A stretch of DNA of 64,000 bases from Arthrobacter oryzae (GTDB lineage: Bacteria > Actinomycetota > Actinomycetes > Actinomycetales > Micrococcaceae), in contig NZ_RBIR01000006.1 of NCBI RefSeq assembly GCF_003634095.1, positions 62,001 to 126,000 of the forward strand. Direction: 5' to 3'. The number at the start of each line of letters is the position of its first letter. Position 1 is the first letter of the stretch. The notes beneath the pieces are model-generated. The model had not been told where the DNA came from and made no database searches. It saw only the letters and a list, made by a program, of their open reading frames with translations. Both the position numbers and the translations under genes were made by a program. Of the stretch, positions 17,383-27,635 are shown piece after piece.

Positions 17383-20300
17383 CTAGCGGGAGGTTGGCAG
17401 GGGAGCGTCCTCGGGGAAATCGTCCGGGAAATCGTCGGGGAATTCTTCCGGGAAGTCATCCGCCCCGGAGGCCGGTCCGGAAGTGCGCCGCCGGGGCAGG
17501 GCCTTCTGCAGGGCCCTCCGCTCCCGGCGTCCTTCCACCAGCCGGTACAGGACCGGAACCAGGATGAGCGTGAGGGCGGTGGAGGAGATCAGGCCGCCGA
17601 TCACCACGATCGCCAGGGGCTGGGAGATGAAGCCGCCGCCGCCGGTGAGGCCCAATGCCATGGGCGTCAGGGCGAACACCGTGGCGAGGGCCGTCATGAG
17701 GATGGGGCGCAGGCGCTGGCGGGCGCCGTGCGTGATGGCATCGGCCACGGACATCCCCGGTTCGCCGTCGCGCGGCTGGCGGTACTGGTTGATGAGGTCG
17801 ATCAACACAATCGCGTTCGTCACCACAATGCCGACGAGCATCAGCATGCCGATCAGTGACGGAAGTCCCAGCGGCACGCCCGTCACCACGAGCAGGGCGA
17901 TGGCGCCCGTCGCCGCGAAGGGGACGGAGACCAGCAGGATCAGCGGCTGCACGAGGGACTTGAAGGCAGCCACCATGATCACGTAGACGATCGCGATGGC
18001 GGCCAGCAGCGCGAGTCCCAGCTGGCGGAACGAATCGGCCTGCTGGGTGGTGGCGCCGCCGATCGTGGCGGTCACTCCCGGGGGCAGGCGGACCGAGGTG
18101 AGGCGGTTCTGCACTTCGGTGCTGACCGCGCCGAGGTTGGCGCCCGACGGCGTCACGGAGACCCGCGCGGTGCGCTGACCGTTGCTCGCGGTGATGGAGA
18201 CGGGGACGTCGACCTGTTCGACGGAGGCGATGCTGCCCAGCGTCACGGGGCCGGCCGCCGTCGGGAGCGGGATGTTCCTGACGGCGTCAATACTTGTGAA
18301 GCGGGTGCCTTTGCCGATCCGGACGGGAAAGTCGTTGGTGTCGATGCGGACGGTTCCGGCCGGAATCGGGCTAATCGTCGCGGCCAGGACCCCGGCCACG
18401 CGACCTTCGTTCAGGCCGGCCGCGACGGCCTTGGCCCGGTCCACCTTGACCTGGACCACCGGCTGGCTGGCGGCAAGGTTGGTCTCCACCCCGCTGCTGC
18501 CGGGCACGCCGTCCATGGCCTTGACCATCGCGTCACTGGCGGTCCGGAGATCGGCGGTGCTGGCCGCCCTGAGGGTGATGTCCACGGTCGAGGTGGTGCC
18601 GAAGCCGCCCTGCTGGGAACCGACGGTGATCTTGCCGGCGTCGCCGAGCTTGGCGAGCTGGCCGCGCACCGTGTCCTGGAGCTTTCCCTGGTCGGCTTTT
18701 TCGTCCGTCACCACGGTGAACGTCGAATTCGACGCTCCGGAAGAGAGCAGGGCGGAGAAGCCGGTCTGGGCGTTGCCGGTGGTGGACTGGACGTCCTTGA
18801 TCCCGTCGATGCCCCGCAGGACGTCCTCGACCCGGATGGCCGCAGCGCTGGCCTTGGCCAGGCTGGTGCCCGCCGGCAGGGCCTGTTTGACGGTCATGCT
18901 GTTCTCGCCGGAGCGGCCCAGCAGGTCCGTGGCGAGCAGCGGAGTCATCGCCACGGTGCCCCCGAGCACTAGGGCCGCCGCGATCAGCGTCAGGACCGGA
19001 TGCCGCTGGGTACCGGAAAGGACGGGCAGGTAACCCCTTTGCAGGCGCGTGCTTTGTTCGGCCTCGTGTGCCTTCGCGGCAATGGCGTCCGGGGATCCCT
19101 TGACCGCCGGCGCGCGCAGGAACCAGTACGCCAGGACCGGCACGATGGTCAGCGAGACCAGCAGCGAGGAGAGCAGCGCGATGGTCACAGTGAGGGCGAA
19201 GGGCCGGAACAGCTCGCCGGCCAGGTCGCCGACGAAGGCGATGGGCAGGAAGACTGCCACCGTGGTCAGGGTCGAGGCCGTGATGGCGCCGGCGACTTCG
19301 CGGATGGAGCTCACGATGGCGGTGATCTTGTCCTCGCCATAGCTGAGGTGGCGCTTGATGTTCTCGATGACCACGATCGAGTCGTCCACCACGCGGCCGA
19401 TCGCGATGGTCAGCGCTCCCAGGGTCAGGATGTTCAGGGAGTAACCGGTAGCGGAAAGCCCGATGAACGTGATCAGCAGGGACAACGGGATGGACACGGC
19501 CGTCACGAGGGTCGCGCGGACGGACATCAGGAACACCAGGATCACCAGGACGGCGAAGCCCAGTCCTAGCATGCCCTCCGTGGTGAGGTCCCTGATCGAT
19601 TTCTCGATGAACGGGGCCTGGTCGAAAACCGGGGTGAACTTGGCGTTGGAGCCTAGCTCGGCCTCGAGCTGGGGGATGGCGTCCTTCACCGCGTGGGAGA
19701 TCGCGACGGTGTCGCCCTCGGGCTTCTTGGTCACGGACAGGGCGAGGGTTTCCAGGCCGTTCGTTCGGGTGATGGAGGTGCGGGCGTCCTCGACCAGGCT
19801 GACGTCGGCCACACTGCCGATCGTCGCCGCACCGCGGGACGCGCCCAGCGGGAGGGCCTTGATGGCGGCCAGGGAATCCACCGGGCTGCCGATCTGCAGC
19901 GAGAGGGTCTTGCCCTGCTCCTCGACCGTGCCGGCCGGAACCAGCGAGCCGTTGTTCTTCAGGGCATCACTGATGGACTGGATGCTCGCGCCCGACGCTG
20001 CCATGTCCCTGGGCCGCGGCAGGATCTGGATGTGCTGGCTGGCGCCGCCGGTGACATCGGCGCCCCTGACGCCGTCGAGCTTCTGCAGCGCAGGGACACT
20101 GAGCCGGGCGAGATCGGCGTTGAGTTCGCTGAGCGGCTTGTCCGAGGACACCGCCAGGAACACGATCGGGAAGTCGCTGATGCTCCCGGCGATCGCCTGC
20201 GGCTGGACGTCCTTCGGCAGGGCTTGCCTGGCGTTGGAGATTGCGCGGTCGATCTGGTTCCGGGCCCGGTCCATGTTGCTGCCGTAGGTGAGGGCCAGGG

Positions 20301-20577
20301 TGATTTGCGAGACGCCGTTGCGGGAGGTTGACGACGTCGATTCCAGCCCCTCGACGCTCTTCAGCGCGGTTTCCAGCGGGGCGCTGACCTGTTTGTCCAC
20401 GACCTCCGGCGAGGCGCCGGGCATCGAGGTGATCACGGTGATCTGCGGGAACTCGATGGACGGGATGAGTTCCTGCTTCAGCGAGGACATCGTGATCACA
20501 CCGAAAACCGACGCGAACACCGTGATCAGTGCGATCAGGGCCCGGTTGGCGAGGGACAGCTTGGCGAGCCGGAACAT
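17383..20577 (-). CDS. RND superfamily efflux permease (AcrB/SwrC-like)
   Basis: 1064 residues; ATG 20577 with AGGAG upstream. Proton-driven export with the standard pattern of TM1, large extracytoplasmic domain, TM2-6, TM7, second large domain, TM8-12. Typical segments: SLKQELIPSIEFPQI after TM1, GRVVDDSIVVIENI in TM4, and GIVVTNAIVLIDLINQYR in TM10. The periplasmic loops match the Gram-positive HAE1/SwrC branch. The C-terminus ends in an acidic repeat of D/E-D/E-F-P units encoded by a degenerate 12-bp repeat at about 17410-17463. It converges on the NRPS gene with a 12-base gap; any role in polymer export is speculation. Confidence 0.93.
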   Translation of the reverse strand: MFRLAKLSLANRALIALITVFASVFGVITMSSLKQELIPSIEFPQITVITSMPGASPEVVDKQVSAPLETALKSVEGLESTSSTSRNGVSQITLALTYGSNMDRARNQIDRAISNARQALPKDVQPQAIAGSISDFPIVFLAVSSDKPLSELNADLARLSVPALQKLDGVRGADVTGGASQHIQILPRPRDMAASGASIQSISDALKNNGSLVPAGTVEEQGKTLSLQIGSPVDSLAAIKALPLGASRGAATIGSVADVSLVEDARTSITRTNGLETLALSVTKKPEGDTVAISHAVKDAIPQLEAELGSNAKFTPVFDQAPFIEKSIRDLTTEGMLGLGFAVLVILVFLMSVRATLVTAVSIPLSLLITFIGLSATGYSLNILTLGALTIAIGRVVDDSIVVIENIKRHLSYGEDKITAIVSSIREVAGAITASTLTTVAVFLPIAFVGDLAGELFRPFALTVTIALLSSLLVSLTIVPVLAYWFLRAPAVKGSPDAIAAKAHEAEQSTRLQRGYLPVLSGTQRHPVLTLIAAALVLGGTVAMTPLLATDLLGRSGENSMTVKQALPAGTSLAKASAAAIRVEDVLRGIDGIKDVQSTTGNAQTGFSALLSSGASNSTFTVVTDEKADQGKLQDTVRGQLAKLGDAGKITVGSQQGGFGTTSTVDITLRAASTADLRTASDAMVKAMDGVPGSSGVETNLAASQPVVQVKVDRAKAVAAGLNEGRVAGVLAATISPIPAGTVRIDTNDFPVRIGKGTRFTSIDAVRNIPLPTAAGPVTLGSIASVEQVDVPVSITASNGQRTARVSVTPSGANLGAVSTEVQNRLTSVRLPPGVTATIGGATTQQADSFRQLGLALLAAIAIVYVIMVAAFKSLVQPLILLVSVPFAATGAIALLVVTGVPLGLPSLIGMLMLVGIVVTNAIVLIDLINQYRQPRDGEPGMSVADAITHGARQRLRPILMTALATVFALTPMALGLTGGGGFISQPLAIVVIGGLISSTALTLILVPVLYRLVEGRRERRALQKALPRRRTSGPASGADDFPEEFPDDFPDDFPEDAPLPTSR

Positions 20578-20705
20578 CTCATGGTCTCCTGGGGGTCGTC
20601 GAGGCTGCATGCGGGGACCTTCAATGGGCCGCGGCCCCCAAACCAGCAGTGTAGGGCAGCCGCGGGCCCTGCCTAGGCCTCAGCCCGGGGCCGGCCGCCC
20701 CCGGG

Positions 20706-22208
20706 TCACGGTCGGGCGTTGACCTGTTCGAGCTGCAGCGTCTTGGCGGTCTCGGCCTCGAGCTGCGCGGCGAGTTCAGGATTCTCGTTCAGCTTGACCC
20801 CGTAGCCGGGCATCATGTCCTTGAGCTTGCCCTGCCAGCCCTTGAAGTTCTTGGGGAAGGACTTCTGCAGCAGTTCGATCATGATCGGCACGGCCGTGGA
20901 CGCGCCCGGAGAGGCGCCGAGCAGGGCGCCGATGGTGCCGTCGCGTCCGGCAATGACCTCGGTGCCGAACTGGAGCACGCCGCCCTTCTTCGGGTCTTTC
21001 TTGATGATCTGGACACGCTGGCCGGCGGTGATGAGTTCCCAGTCGCTGCCCTTGGCGTCGGGGTAGTACTCCCGCAGGGCCTCGACCTTGTCGTCGTGGC
21101 GCTTGGCGACTTCCTTGATCAGGTAGGCCGTGAGGTCCATGTTGTCCTTGGCCACGGCCAGCATCGGGATGATGTTGGAGGGGCGGATGGACAGCGGCAG
21201 GTCCAAGTAGGAACCGTGCTTGAGGAAGTTCGTGGAGAACCCGGCGTAGGGGCCGAACAGCAAGGAACGCTTGCCGTTGACGTAGCGCGTATCCAGGTGC
21301 GGCACCGACATGGGCGGGGCGCCCACTGACGCCTGGCCGTAGACCTTGGCGCTGTGCTGGGCCGCGAGGCTCTCGTCGGTGCAGCGGAAGAACTGCCCGG
21401 AGACCGGGAATCCGCCAAATCCCTTGCTTTCCGGGATGCCGGAGGCCTGCAGCAGGTGCAGGGCGCCGCCGCCCGCGCCCACAAACACGAACTTGGCATG
21501 AATGGAGCCGTGCTCGCCGCTCTTGGCGTGCTTCAGCGACAGGTTCCAGCCGCCGTCGGAGGCGCGTTTGATGTCACTGACATTGTGACCGTAGTTGATT
21601 TCCACGCCGTTGTTACCCAGGTACGTGGTCAGTTCCCGGGTCAGGGCGCCGAAGTCGACGTCGGTGCCCTCGGCGGCGCGGGTGGCAGCGACGCGCTGTT
21701 TGGGGTCGCGGCCCTTGATGATCAGCGGGGCCCACTTGGCGATCTCGGCGTGGTCCTCGGAATACTGCATCGAACGGAACAGCGGATTCGGCTTGAGTGC
21801 CTCGTAGCGGGTGCGGAGGAACTTGGCGTGGTCGTCGCCGATCACGAAGCTCATGTGCGGAACGGTGTTGATGAAGCCCTTGGGGGAGCCGATCAGGGAG
21901 TTGGAGACAAGGTGGGACCAGAACTGGCGGGAGAGCTGGAACTGCTCGTTGATGTTCAGGGCCTTGCCGGGGTCCACCGAGCCGTCCTTGGCCATGGGGG
22001 AGTAGTTCAGCTCACACAGCGCGGCGTGTCCGGTGCCGGCGTTGTTCCAGGGGCCGGAGCTTTCCAGGCCCGGCTCGTCGAGACGTTCGAACATGGAGAT
22101 CGTCCAGTTCGGCTCGAGCTGCTTGATGAAGGCGCCGAGCGTGGCGCTCATGATGCCACCGCCGATCAGTACGACGTCGGCGTGTTGGGTCTTGGAAATG
22201 AAAGTCAC
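20706..22208 (-). CDS. mqo: Malate:quinone oxidoreductase
   Basis: 500 residues. A membrane-associated FAD enzyme that oxidises malate to oxaloacetate and reduces quinone. FAD-binding [14 protein letters not shown] sits at residues 12-25, followed by the Mqo-typical [20 protein letters not shown] and [11 protein letters not shown], with [13 protein letters not shown] near the C-terminus. Length is normal. Transcribed alone. Confidence 0.97.
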   Translation of the reverse strand: MTFISKTQHADVVLIGGGIMSATLGAFIKQLEPNWTISMFERLDEPGLESSGPWNNAGTGHAALCELNYSPMAKDGSVDPGKALNINEQFQLSRQFWSHLVSNSLIGSPKGFINTVPHMSFVIGDDHAKFLRTRYEALKPNPLFRSMQYSEDHAEIAKWAPLIIKGRDPKQRVAATRAAEGTDVDFGALTRELTTYLGNNGVEINYGHNVSDIKRASDGGWNLSLKHAKSGEHGSIHAKFVFVGAGGGALHLLQASGIPESKGFGGFPVSGQFFRCTDESLAAQHSAKVYGQASVGAPPMSVPHLDTRYVNGKRSLLFGPYAGFSTNFLKHGSYLDLPLSIRPSNIIPMLAVAKDNMDLTAYLIKEVAKRHDDKVEALREYYPDAKGSDWELITAGQRVQIIKKDPKKGGVLQFGTEVIAGRDGTIGALLGASPGASTAVPIMIELLQKSFPKNFKGWQGKLKDMMPGYGVKLNENPELAAQLEAETAKTLQLEQVNARP

Positions 22209-22287
22209 AATCAGTCTCCGATAGCAGCGGCTCTGGCTGTCACAGAATATCCCCGCACCGCCTACTAACTGAAATTGGCCCCGGGCG

Positions 22288-23973
22288 TCAAGGCTTTAGC
22301 TCGACTTTTGTGAAAACTTCGTTGAGTACCGGGGACGCCGGGTACTTCAGGACCCGGTCCGAGAGGGCCAACGCCGAGATCGGGAAGGCAATGGGCACCG
22401 CAGGCACCGTGGCGGCAATCTGCGCATTGATGGTTTGATACTGGGCCGTGCGGTCCTTGCCGTCCGGCAATCCCCGGGCCCGGGCGATCTTGGAGAAGAC
22501 CTGCGGATCCTGGTAGCCGAATTCGCCGGTGTTCTCGCCGAAGAGCGGGCCCACGAAGTTATCCGGGTCCGAGTACGAGCCGTTCCAGCCGAGCAGGTGC
22601 AGGGCGTGGTCGCCCGGGGAGGTGACCTTCTGCAGATACCCGTCGGCCCAGTCCACGGGCACGGGCTTGATGTTGAACCCGACGGCGGTCAGCTCCCGGC
22701 TGATCTCGGCGTACACCTTTTCGGGCGTCGGCAGGTAGGGCCGCGTGACGTTGAGCGGATAGTAGAACTTCAGCGCCTCGCCCTTGTAGCCGGACTCGGC
22801 AAGGAGTTGCTTGGCCTTGTCCGGGTTGTAGCCGAGCGCGGGCGCGTTGTTGTTGAAGCCGCTGAGTTTCGGCGGGACAAACTGGGACGCCTGGGCGGTG
22901 TTGTCGATGAAGAACCGGCGGATCAGGGTGTCTTTGTCCAGCGCCATTTCGATCGCCTGGCGGACCTTGAGGTTCTGCAGGACTGGGATTTGCTGGTTCA
23001 TGCCCAGGTACATGACGGAAAAGGGATCCCGCTGGATGATCTGCTTGCCGCTCTTGACCAGCTGATCGAAATTGCCCGCGGTGACGGCGTCGTAGCCGTC
23101 GATCTTGCCGTCGAGCAATGCCTGCATCCGCGTCTGCGGATTATCGTAGGTCACGAACTTGATGGTGCCGATCTGGCCCTTGTCACCCCAATAGTTCTTG
23201 TTGCTCTTCAGGGTGACGCTGCCGGCGTCCCAGGAGGCAAAGGTGTACGGTCCGGTACCGACCGGATGACGGCCGTAGGCGGACATCGGCTGGCCGCCGC
23301 GGCTCTGGGCCAGGACGTCCGCGTGGTCGGCCGCAAGGGCCCGCGGGGACGAGATAGCGAAAGCCGGGAGGGTGAGGGCCTGGAGAAATCCCGTGAAGGG
23401 CTGCGTGAGGTCGATCCGCACGTTGTCCGGCGCCACGGCGGTGCAGCCCTTATAGATGGACAGCGCCGCCTGGTCGGCGTGGGCCTTGAACACGCCCTTG
23501 AACGTGGTGCCGGGGGCCTTCTGGCGCAGCGCCTGGGGGAAATGGAACCAGCGGCTGAAGTTCGTGCAGACCGCGGCGGCATCGAACGGCGTCCCGTCCT
23601 GGAACGTGACTTTCCCGCGCAGCTTGAAGCTATAGGCCCGGCCGTCATCGCTCTGCGACCATTCGGTGGCCAGCAGGGGCGTGGGCTGGCCGGTGGTCTG
23701 GTCTACGCCCACGAGGCCTTCGAGCACCTGCCGGGTAATGCGGTAGGACTCGACGTCGGAGACCAGGGCCGGGTCGAGCCCCAGCGGCTCCGAGCCGGTG
23801 CCGAACGTGAAGAGTGCGGTCGGCGCGGCGCCGGGCGTGGAAGTCGCGGTGCTCGAGCTGGGTGCCGGGTCAAACGTGCCGGTGCAGGACGCCATTGGCA
23901 GCACGAGGAGAGCCGCCCCGATGCTGGCGGCAATACGCCGGATTGTCCTGCTGGGCACTGTACTGCTGGGCAC
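22288..23973 (-). CDS. ABC transporter substrate-binding lipoprotein (family 5, oligopeptide/nickel type)
   Basis: 561 residues from a GTG at 23973, preceded by AGAGGTGAT at good spacing. Signal peptide with lipobox MASC near residue 30. SBP family-5 hallmarks: [54 protein letters not shown] and LLAESGY. It binds peptides or similar solutes outside the membrane. No permease or ATPase genes are adjacent, so it is an orphan binding protein here. The first 30 bases of the gene are an imperfect 15-bp direct repeat. Confidence 0.92.
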   Translation of the reverse strand: MPSSTVPSRTIRRIAASIGAALLVLPMASCTGTFDPAPSSSTATSTPGAAPTALFTFGTGSEPLGLDPALVSDVESYRITRQVLEGLVGVDQTTGQPTPLLATEWSQSDDGRAYSFKLRGKVTFQDGTPFDAAAVCTNFSRWFHFPQALRQKAPGTTFKGVFKAHADQAALSIYKGCTAVAPDNVRIDLTQPFTGFLQALTLPAFAISSPRALAADHADVLAQSRGGQPMSAYGRHPVGTGPYTFASWDAGSVTLKSNKNYWGDKGQIGTIKFVTYDNPQTRMQALLDGKIDGYDAVTAGNFDQLVKSGKQIIQRDPFSVMYLGMNQQIPVLQNLKVRQAIEMALDKDTLIRRFFIDNTAQASQFVPPKLSGFNNNAPALGYNPDKAKQLLAESGYKGEALKFYYPLNVTRPYLPTPEKVYAEISRELTAVGFNIKPVPVDWADGYLQKVTSPGDHALHLLGWNGSYSDPDNFVGPLFGENTGEFGYQDPQVFSKIARARGLPDGKDRTAQYQTINAQIAATVPAVPIAFPISALALSDRVLKYPASPVLNEVFTKVELKP

Positions 23974-24053
23974 TCGGGATCACCTCTGGGAAACTGGATG
24001 GTCCGCCGGCTGCGGACCAGCCCCAGTCTAGTTGACGGCGGAGCCCGTCATCT

Positions 24054-24100
24054 TGTGTGGCGCACAGCATACAAGCCTGTGTGGCGCACGGCATACAAGC
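24054..24100. repeat. Two near-identical 23-bp direct repeats, period 24
   Basis: Copies at 24054-24076 and 24078-24100 differ at one base; each contains TGTGTGGCGCACA/G, itself partly dyad-symmetric. They lie about 80-130 bases upstream of the binding-protein GTG start, where a promoter or operator is expected, and abut the fasciclin terminator. Confidence 0.75.
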
Positions 24101-24136
24101 GAAGGCCCGCACCCCGGAGGGTGCGGGCCTTCGCTT
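24097..24136 (-). terminator. Strong stem-loop terminator of the fasciclin gene
   Basis: Perfect 18-bp stem (24097-24114 with 24119-24136) and a CGGA loop, 55 bases downstream of the fasciclin stop on the minus strand. The T-run is weak but the stem is exceptionally stable. Confidence 0.8.
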
Positions 24137-24190
24137 CTCCTAGTGGTCCAGAGAGTCAGGCTGGAGCCGGGCAGGAGTGCTTGGTGCTGA

Positions 24191-24862
24191 CTACTTCGGC
24201 ATCAGGACCGAGTCGACCATGTAGACCGTGGCATTGGCGGTCTGGACGCCGCCGCAGACAACGTTGGCGCCGTCAACCTTGAGGGCGTCCTTGGTGCCGG
24301 TAACCGTAACCGAACCGCCCTGGACCGTCTTGTGCGTGCCGACGATCTGGTCCGGGGAGATCTTGCCGGGGACTACGTGGTAGGTCAGGATCTTGCTGAG
24401 CGTCGCGTCATCGGTCTTCAGGGCTGCGATCGTGGCCGGATCGATCTTCTTGAAGGCGTCATCCGTCGGTGCGAAGACGGTGAATTCGCTGCCGTTCAGG
24501 GTGTCCACCAGGTTGACCTTGGGGTTGAGCTTGCCGGAAACTGCGGCGGTCAAGGTGGTGAGGATCGGGTTGTGGGACGCTGCCGTGGCCACCGGATCCA
24601 GCGCCATGCCTGAGACCGAACCGGCACCGCTCGGAACCTTGGCGGCGTAGCCGGCGCAGCCGGGACCGACGAGGTTGGCGGCCGGATCCATGGCTGCAGC
24701 GGAGCTCGTCGACGGGGACGGAGCCATGCTGGATTCCGACGGTGCGGAGGTGGCCGGGGCCGATGAAGCGGCCGTGGTGGATCCGCCGCAGGCAGTGAGG
24801 CTGAGCATGGCGGCAGCTGCGATACCTGCAACGGCAAACGTGGTGCGCTTGATGTTCTGCAT
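24191..24862 (-). CDS. Fasciclin (FAS1) domain lipoprotein
   Basis: 223 residues from ATG 24862, preceded by AAAGGAG. Signal peptide with lipobox LTAC, a Ser/Ala/Pro-rich linker to about residue 60, then one FAS1 domain: [13 protein letters not shown], the H1 motif [14 protein letters not shown], the YHVVPGKI motif and a closing [15 protein letters not shown]1 proteins are surface-adhesion or matrix proteins, resembling mycobacterial MPT70/MPT83. Two cysteines flank the domain. Confidence 0.92.
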   Translation of the reverse strand: MQNIKRTTFAVAGIAAAAMLSLTACGGSTTAASSAPATSAPSESSMAPSPSTSSAAAMDPAANLVGPGCAGYAAKVPSGAGSVSGMALDPVATAASHNPILTTLTAAVSGKLNPKVNLVDTLNGSEFTVFAPTDDAFKKIDPATIAALKTDDATLSKILTYHVVPGKISPDQIVGTHKTVQGGSVTVTGTKDALKVDGANVVCGGVQTANATVYMVDSVLMPK

Positions 24863-25055
24863 TTCGGTTTCTCCTTTGTTGTGCCGATGGTTGCCTGCGG
24901 CGATTGTTGCCGCTGCGGCCCTTTCCCGACTGTTGGGCACCGACCCTTGGTTGGTGTCTCAATGGGTATTCGGCTGCTCGGAGTGAACGGATGGGTGGGG
25001 GATTGAAATTCTTTTCAAACCCCGGAAATCCCCTGAAAATCCGCCGGAAACCACA

Positions 25056-25083
25056 AGAACCCCGGTCCGAAGACCGGGGTTCT
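25056..25083 (-). terminator. Hairpin terminator downstream of tRNA-Leu
   Basis: Perfect 12-bp stem AGAACCCCGGTC / GACCGGGGTTCT with a CGAA loop, 8 bases past the tRNA 3' end on the minus strand. Confidence 0.7.
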
Positions 25084-25090
25084 CTTTGTG

Positions 25091-25172
25091 TGCGCAAGGG
25101 GGGATTTGAACCCCCACGCCCGAAGGCACAGGAACCTAAATCCTGCGTGTCTGCCAATTTCACCACTCGCGC
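25091..25172 (-). tRNA. tRNA-Leu (anticodon TAG)
   Basis: The minus strand folds as a class-II tRNA: 7-bp acceptor GCGCGAG/CTTGCGC with one G-T pair, D arm GGTGAAATTGGCAGAC, anticodon stem CAGGA/TCCTG around a loop with TAG, a long variable arm and T arm GGGGGTTCAAATCCCCC. CCA is not encoded. Length and variable arm identify leucine. Confidence 0.92.
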
Positions 25173-25246
25173 GCGGCGCCGTCGTCGTCCGGGGAAGAAC
25201 CCCGACGGCGGACGCCAGGGTCCATTGTACCCACTGCCGCCAGTAA

Positions 25247-25735
25247 CTACTCCGCGATTTTCAGGTCGGGGATTTTCAGGTCGCGGCGGAGTTTGGCGAC
25301 ATGCCCGGTGGCGCGGACGTTGTACTGCGCGACGGCGACGCTGCCTTGGGGATCGACCACGATGGTGGAGCGGATGAGGCCCTGGTAGGTCTTGCCGTAG
25401 TTCTTCTTCTCCCCCCATGCCCCGTACGCCTCGGCGACAGCGTGGTCCTCGTCGGAGAGCAGCGGGAAGGTCAGCCCTTCGGCGGCCGCGAACTTGGCAA
25501 GCTTGCCGACGGGGTCCGGGGAGATGCCCACCACGTCATAACCGGCGTGCTGCAGCGACGCCAGGGAGTCCCGGAAATCGCAGGCCTCCTTGGTGCAACC
25601 GGGAGTGGACGCCGCGGGGTAGAAATAGATCACCGTGTTCCGGCCCCGGAAATCGCGCAGGCTGACATCGTGTCCGTCGGCATTTTTGAGCGTGAATTCC
25701 GGTGCCGTGGCACCGGCAATGAGTCGTTCAGACAC
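25247..25735 (-). CDS. bcp: Thioredoxin-dependent peroxiredoxin (BCP/PrxQ type)
   Basis: 162 residues from GTG 25735, preceded by AAGGAG; an upstream reading to 25825 lacks family similarity. Reduces peroxides using thioredoxin. The peroxidatic cysteine is in TPGCTKEAC and the resolving cysteine is five residues later, the BCP/PrxQ arrangement. APEFTLKNADG, VIYFYPAA and DEDHAVAEAYGAWGEK are family segments. Cytoplasmic. Divergent from the following MarR gene with about 120 bases between. Confidence 0.94.
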   Translation of the reverse strand: MSERLIAGATAPEFTLKNADGHDVSLRDFRGRNTVIYFYPAASTPGCTKEACDFRDSLASLQHAGYDVVGISPDPVGKLAKFAAAEGLTFPLLSDEDHAVAEAYGAWGEKKNYGKTYQGLIRSTIVVDPQGSVAVAQYNVRATGHVAKLRRDLKIPDLKIAE

Positions 25736-25844
25736 GGGTAACTCCTTGGTGGGGGCTGCGGTGGGCGGGCGGTAAAGCGGTCCGCGAAACGGGTGAACAT
25801 CCAGCGTAATGAGCCGGGCGGCCACGGACCAAGCCGCTGCTCGC

Positions 25845-25850
25845 TATACT
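25845..25850 (+). promoter_or_regulatory. Candidate -10 box for a leaderless MarR transcript
   Basis: TATACT at 25845-25850 ends 7 bases before ATG 25858, so transcription would begin about at the start codon. There is no ribosome-binding site before this ATG, which agrees with leaderless translation. No convincing -35. Confidence 0.5.
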
Positions 25851-25857
25851 CTTGGGT

Positions 25858-26382
25858 ATGCCTGATATGGATCGCTGGCCCACGGGCCGCCTATTGTCCA
25901 CGGCAGCACGTCTCGTAGAACATTCCTGGAACGAAAAATTGGGGGCCATTGGCCTAACCCATGCCGGGGTGATCGCCATGGAAGTGCTTTCGGCGAATGG
26001 GCCAATGACGCAAGCCCAACTAGCCCAGCTGGTGAGGGTCCAGGCCCAGACCATGGGCAAGACGCTGAGCCGGCTGGAGGCACACGGGCATATTTCGCGG
26101 CAACGCAGCGCCTCGGACCGGCGCAGTCATGTGGTGTCACTGACCGATCAAGGCCGCGAGGCCGTCAGCGCGGCCGCGGACATGGAGCGCTCCGTGCTCG
26201 CCGCGACGCCCATCGACCCGGACCTGCTGCGCCAGGAACTCCAGGCTGTTGTCAGGGTGCTGGCCACCAAGTCAGCGTCCGCCGAGGCCAAAGCCATTGT
26301 CACCGCCGTTGAACCTGGCCTTGCTGAAAGCGGCCCGGCCACCGCGCCCGGCCTCGCGGCCGGGGCCACCCCACTGAACTAG
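25858..26382 (+). CDS. MarR family transcriptional regulator
   Basis: 174 residues. MarR winged helix: MTQAQLAQLVRVQAQTMGKT is the helix-turn-helix and SASDRRSHVVSLTDQG the wing with the conserved DxR motif. ATG 25858 or ATG 25867 may be used; both lack a Shine-Dalgarno sequence. The C-terminal 35 residues are Ala/Gly/Pro-rich. It faces away from the bcp gene, and control of that peroxiredoxin is possible but not shown. Confidence 0.88.
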   Translation: MPDMDRWPTGRLLSTAARLVEHSWNEKLGAIGLTHAGVIAMEVLSANGPMTQAQLAQLVRVQAQTMGKTLSRLEAHGHISRQRSASDRRSHVVSLTDQGREAVSAAADMERSVLAATPIDPDLLRQELQAVVRVLATKSASAEAKAIVTAVEPGLAESGPATAPGLAAGATPLN

Positions 26383-26517
26383 CCATGGCCTGCAGGGGCC
26401 GGCCGTCACCATGACGCCGTGCCCGCGCGGCATCATGCCGTTCGGGGGATGTCCGGGACCGGACCGCCGGAGGAAGATGGGCCCCAAAGAGCGCCGCAAC
26501 CGGTCGGAGGAAATGGC

Positions 26518-26955
26518 ATGGCTACCAGCAGTCCGTTCGTGATCGTTGTAGGCGTCGACGGCTCCCCGGAGTCACAGGCGGCTCTGGATTGGGGCATGCA
26601 GGAGGCGAGGCTCAGGAGCGGCCAAGTAATCGTCGTCGCCTCCTGGCAGTATCCCTACATCACCGACGCCGCCGGACAGGCGTGGGACTACACCGGGTTC
26701 GAGCGGGACGCGCAGCTGATCCTCGACGGCGAACTCCGGCGCGTTGACGATCCGGCGGTTCCGGTTACCGGCCGCCTCGTTGAGGGGAATGCCGCTGCCG
26801 CGCTGGTGGACGCATCGCGCGAAGCTGACCTGCTGATTGTTGGTTCCCGTGGCCTTGGCGGCTTTGCGGGGATGTTGCTGGGCTCGGTGTCCTCCCAGCT
26901 CGCTCACCACTCCCGCTGCCCTCTCCTGATCATCCGGTCCGGGGCCGAAAAGTAG
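26518..26955 (+). CDS. Universal stress protein (UspA family)
   Basis: 145 residues from ATG 26518, with GGAGG at 7-base spacing. One Usp domain with the ATP-binding signature: VVGVDGSPESQAAL at the N-terminus and GSRGLGGFAGMLLGSVSS (G-2x-G-9x-G-S) near the C-terminus, ending in CPLLIIR. Predicted cytoplasmic ATP-binding stress protein. Confidence 0.93.
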   Translation: MATSSPFVIVVGVDGSPESQAALDWGMQEARLRSGQVIVVASWQYPYITDAAGQAWDYTGFERDAQLILDGELRRVDDPAVPVTGRLVEGNAAAALVDASREADLLIVGSRGLGGFAGMLLGSVSSQLAHHSRCPLLIIRSGAEK

Positions 26956-26993
26956 GCGACGGGCGGACCACGCAACTGGCTGGGGACTGCAGC

Positions 26994-27635
26994 CTACATC
27001 GAGGCGGCTTGGATCGAGGCCGCTTGGTTCGCGAGCGTGGCCACAAGGGCGGACATCTTGAGGCCGACGAGCACCACCGCGAGGACGGTCACGCCGATCG
27101 TCGCCCACACCGGCGCCAGGCCGCGCCGCGGCGCGACTTCGTGCACGATGACGGAGCGACCTATGACGTACAGCTCCCGGCTCAGGAACACCCACGCCCA
27201 GTGAAATGGCCGGACGACGCCGTCCTTGCGCAGCTTGTCCCAGTCCAAATAGGCCAGGAGGGCAGCGACTCCGTAGACCAGGAAGCCGCTGGCCACCAGG
27301 AGGAAGTAGGGCACCGTAAAGATCGACGCCGGGTCCAGCGTCTGGACCTGCCGCGCGCCGACGGTCCGCACCCGGAGCACCGGGTTCCAGAGCATCAGCA
27401 TAATGAGCGGCACGAGCGGCAGTGCCACAATCGTCCAGACGTAGGCGTTGTAGACCGGTGTCCGGTCACTGATGCGTCGGCGTGGTTCCACCAGCCGCTG
27501 CTGCGGGGACTGAAAGTGGGGCGCACTGAACTGTCCGGTCCAGGCTGTCCCGTTCCACCATTGAAGCCGGCCCGAGCCGGCAGGGTCTGGATACCAGCCA
27601 GGGCCGGGGACTGAACTGTTAGGCGGGACGGTCAT
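26994..27635 (-). CDS. DUF2510 domain membrane protein
   Basis: 213 residues. The N-terminal 35 residues are a DUF2510 module (PGWYPDPAGSGRLQWWNG), a tryptophan-rich domain common on actinobacterial membrane proteins. About four transmembrane segments follow (about 65-85, 105-130 and two weaker ones), with an amphipathic C-terminus. Function unknown. Confidence 0.83.
   Translation of the reverse strand: MTVPPNSSVPGPGWYPDPAGSGRLQWWNGTAWTGQFSAPHFQSPQQRLVEPRRRISDRTPVYNAYVWTIVALPLVPLIMLMLWNPVLRVRTVGARQVQTLDPASIFTVPYFLLVASGFLVYGVAALLAYLDWDKLRKDGVVRPFHWAWVFLSRELYVIGRSVIVHEVAPRRGLAPVWATIGVTVLAVVLVGLKMSALVATLANQAASIQAASM

Noticed and set aside
22435..24282. Long plus-strand frame of 615 codons antisense to the binding protein
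   Set aside because: The minus strand has a full SBP family-5 protein with lipobox and RBS; the plus frame has no recognised domain and biased composition typical of antisense to GC-rich genes.
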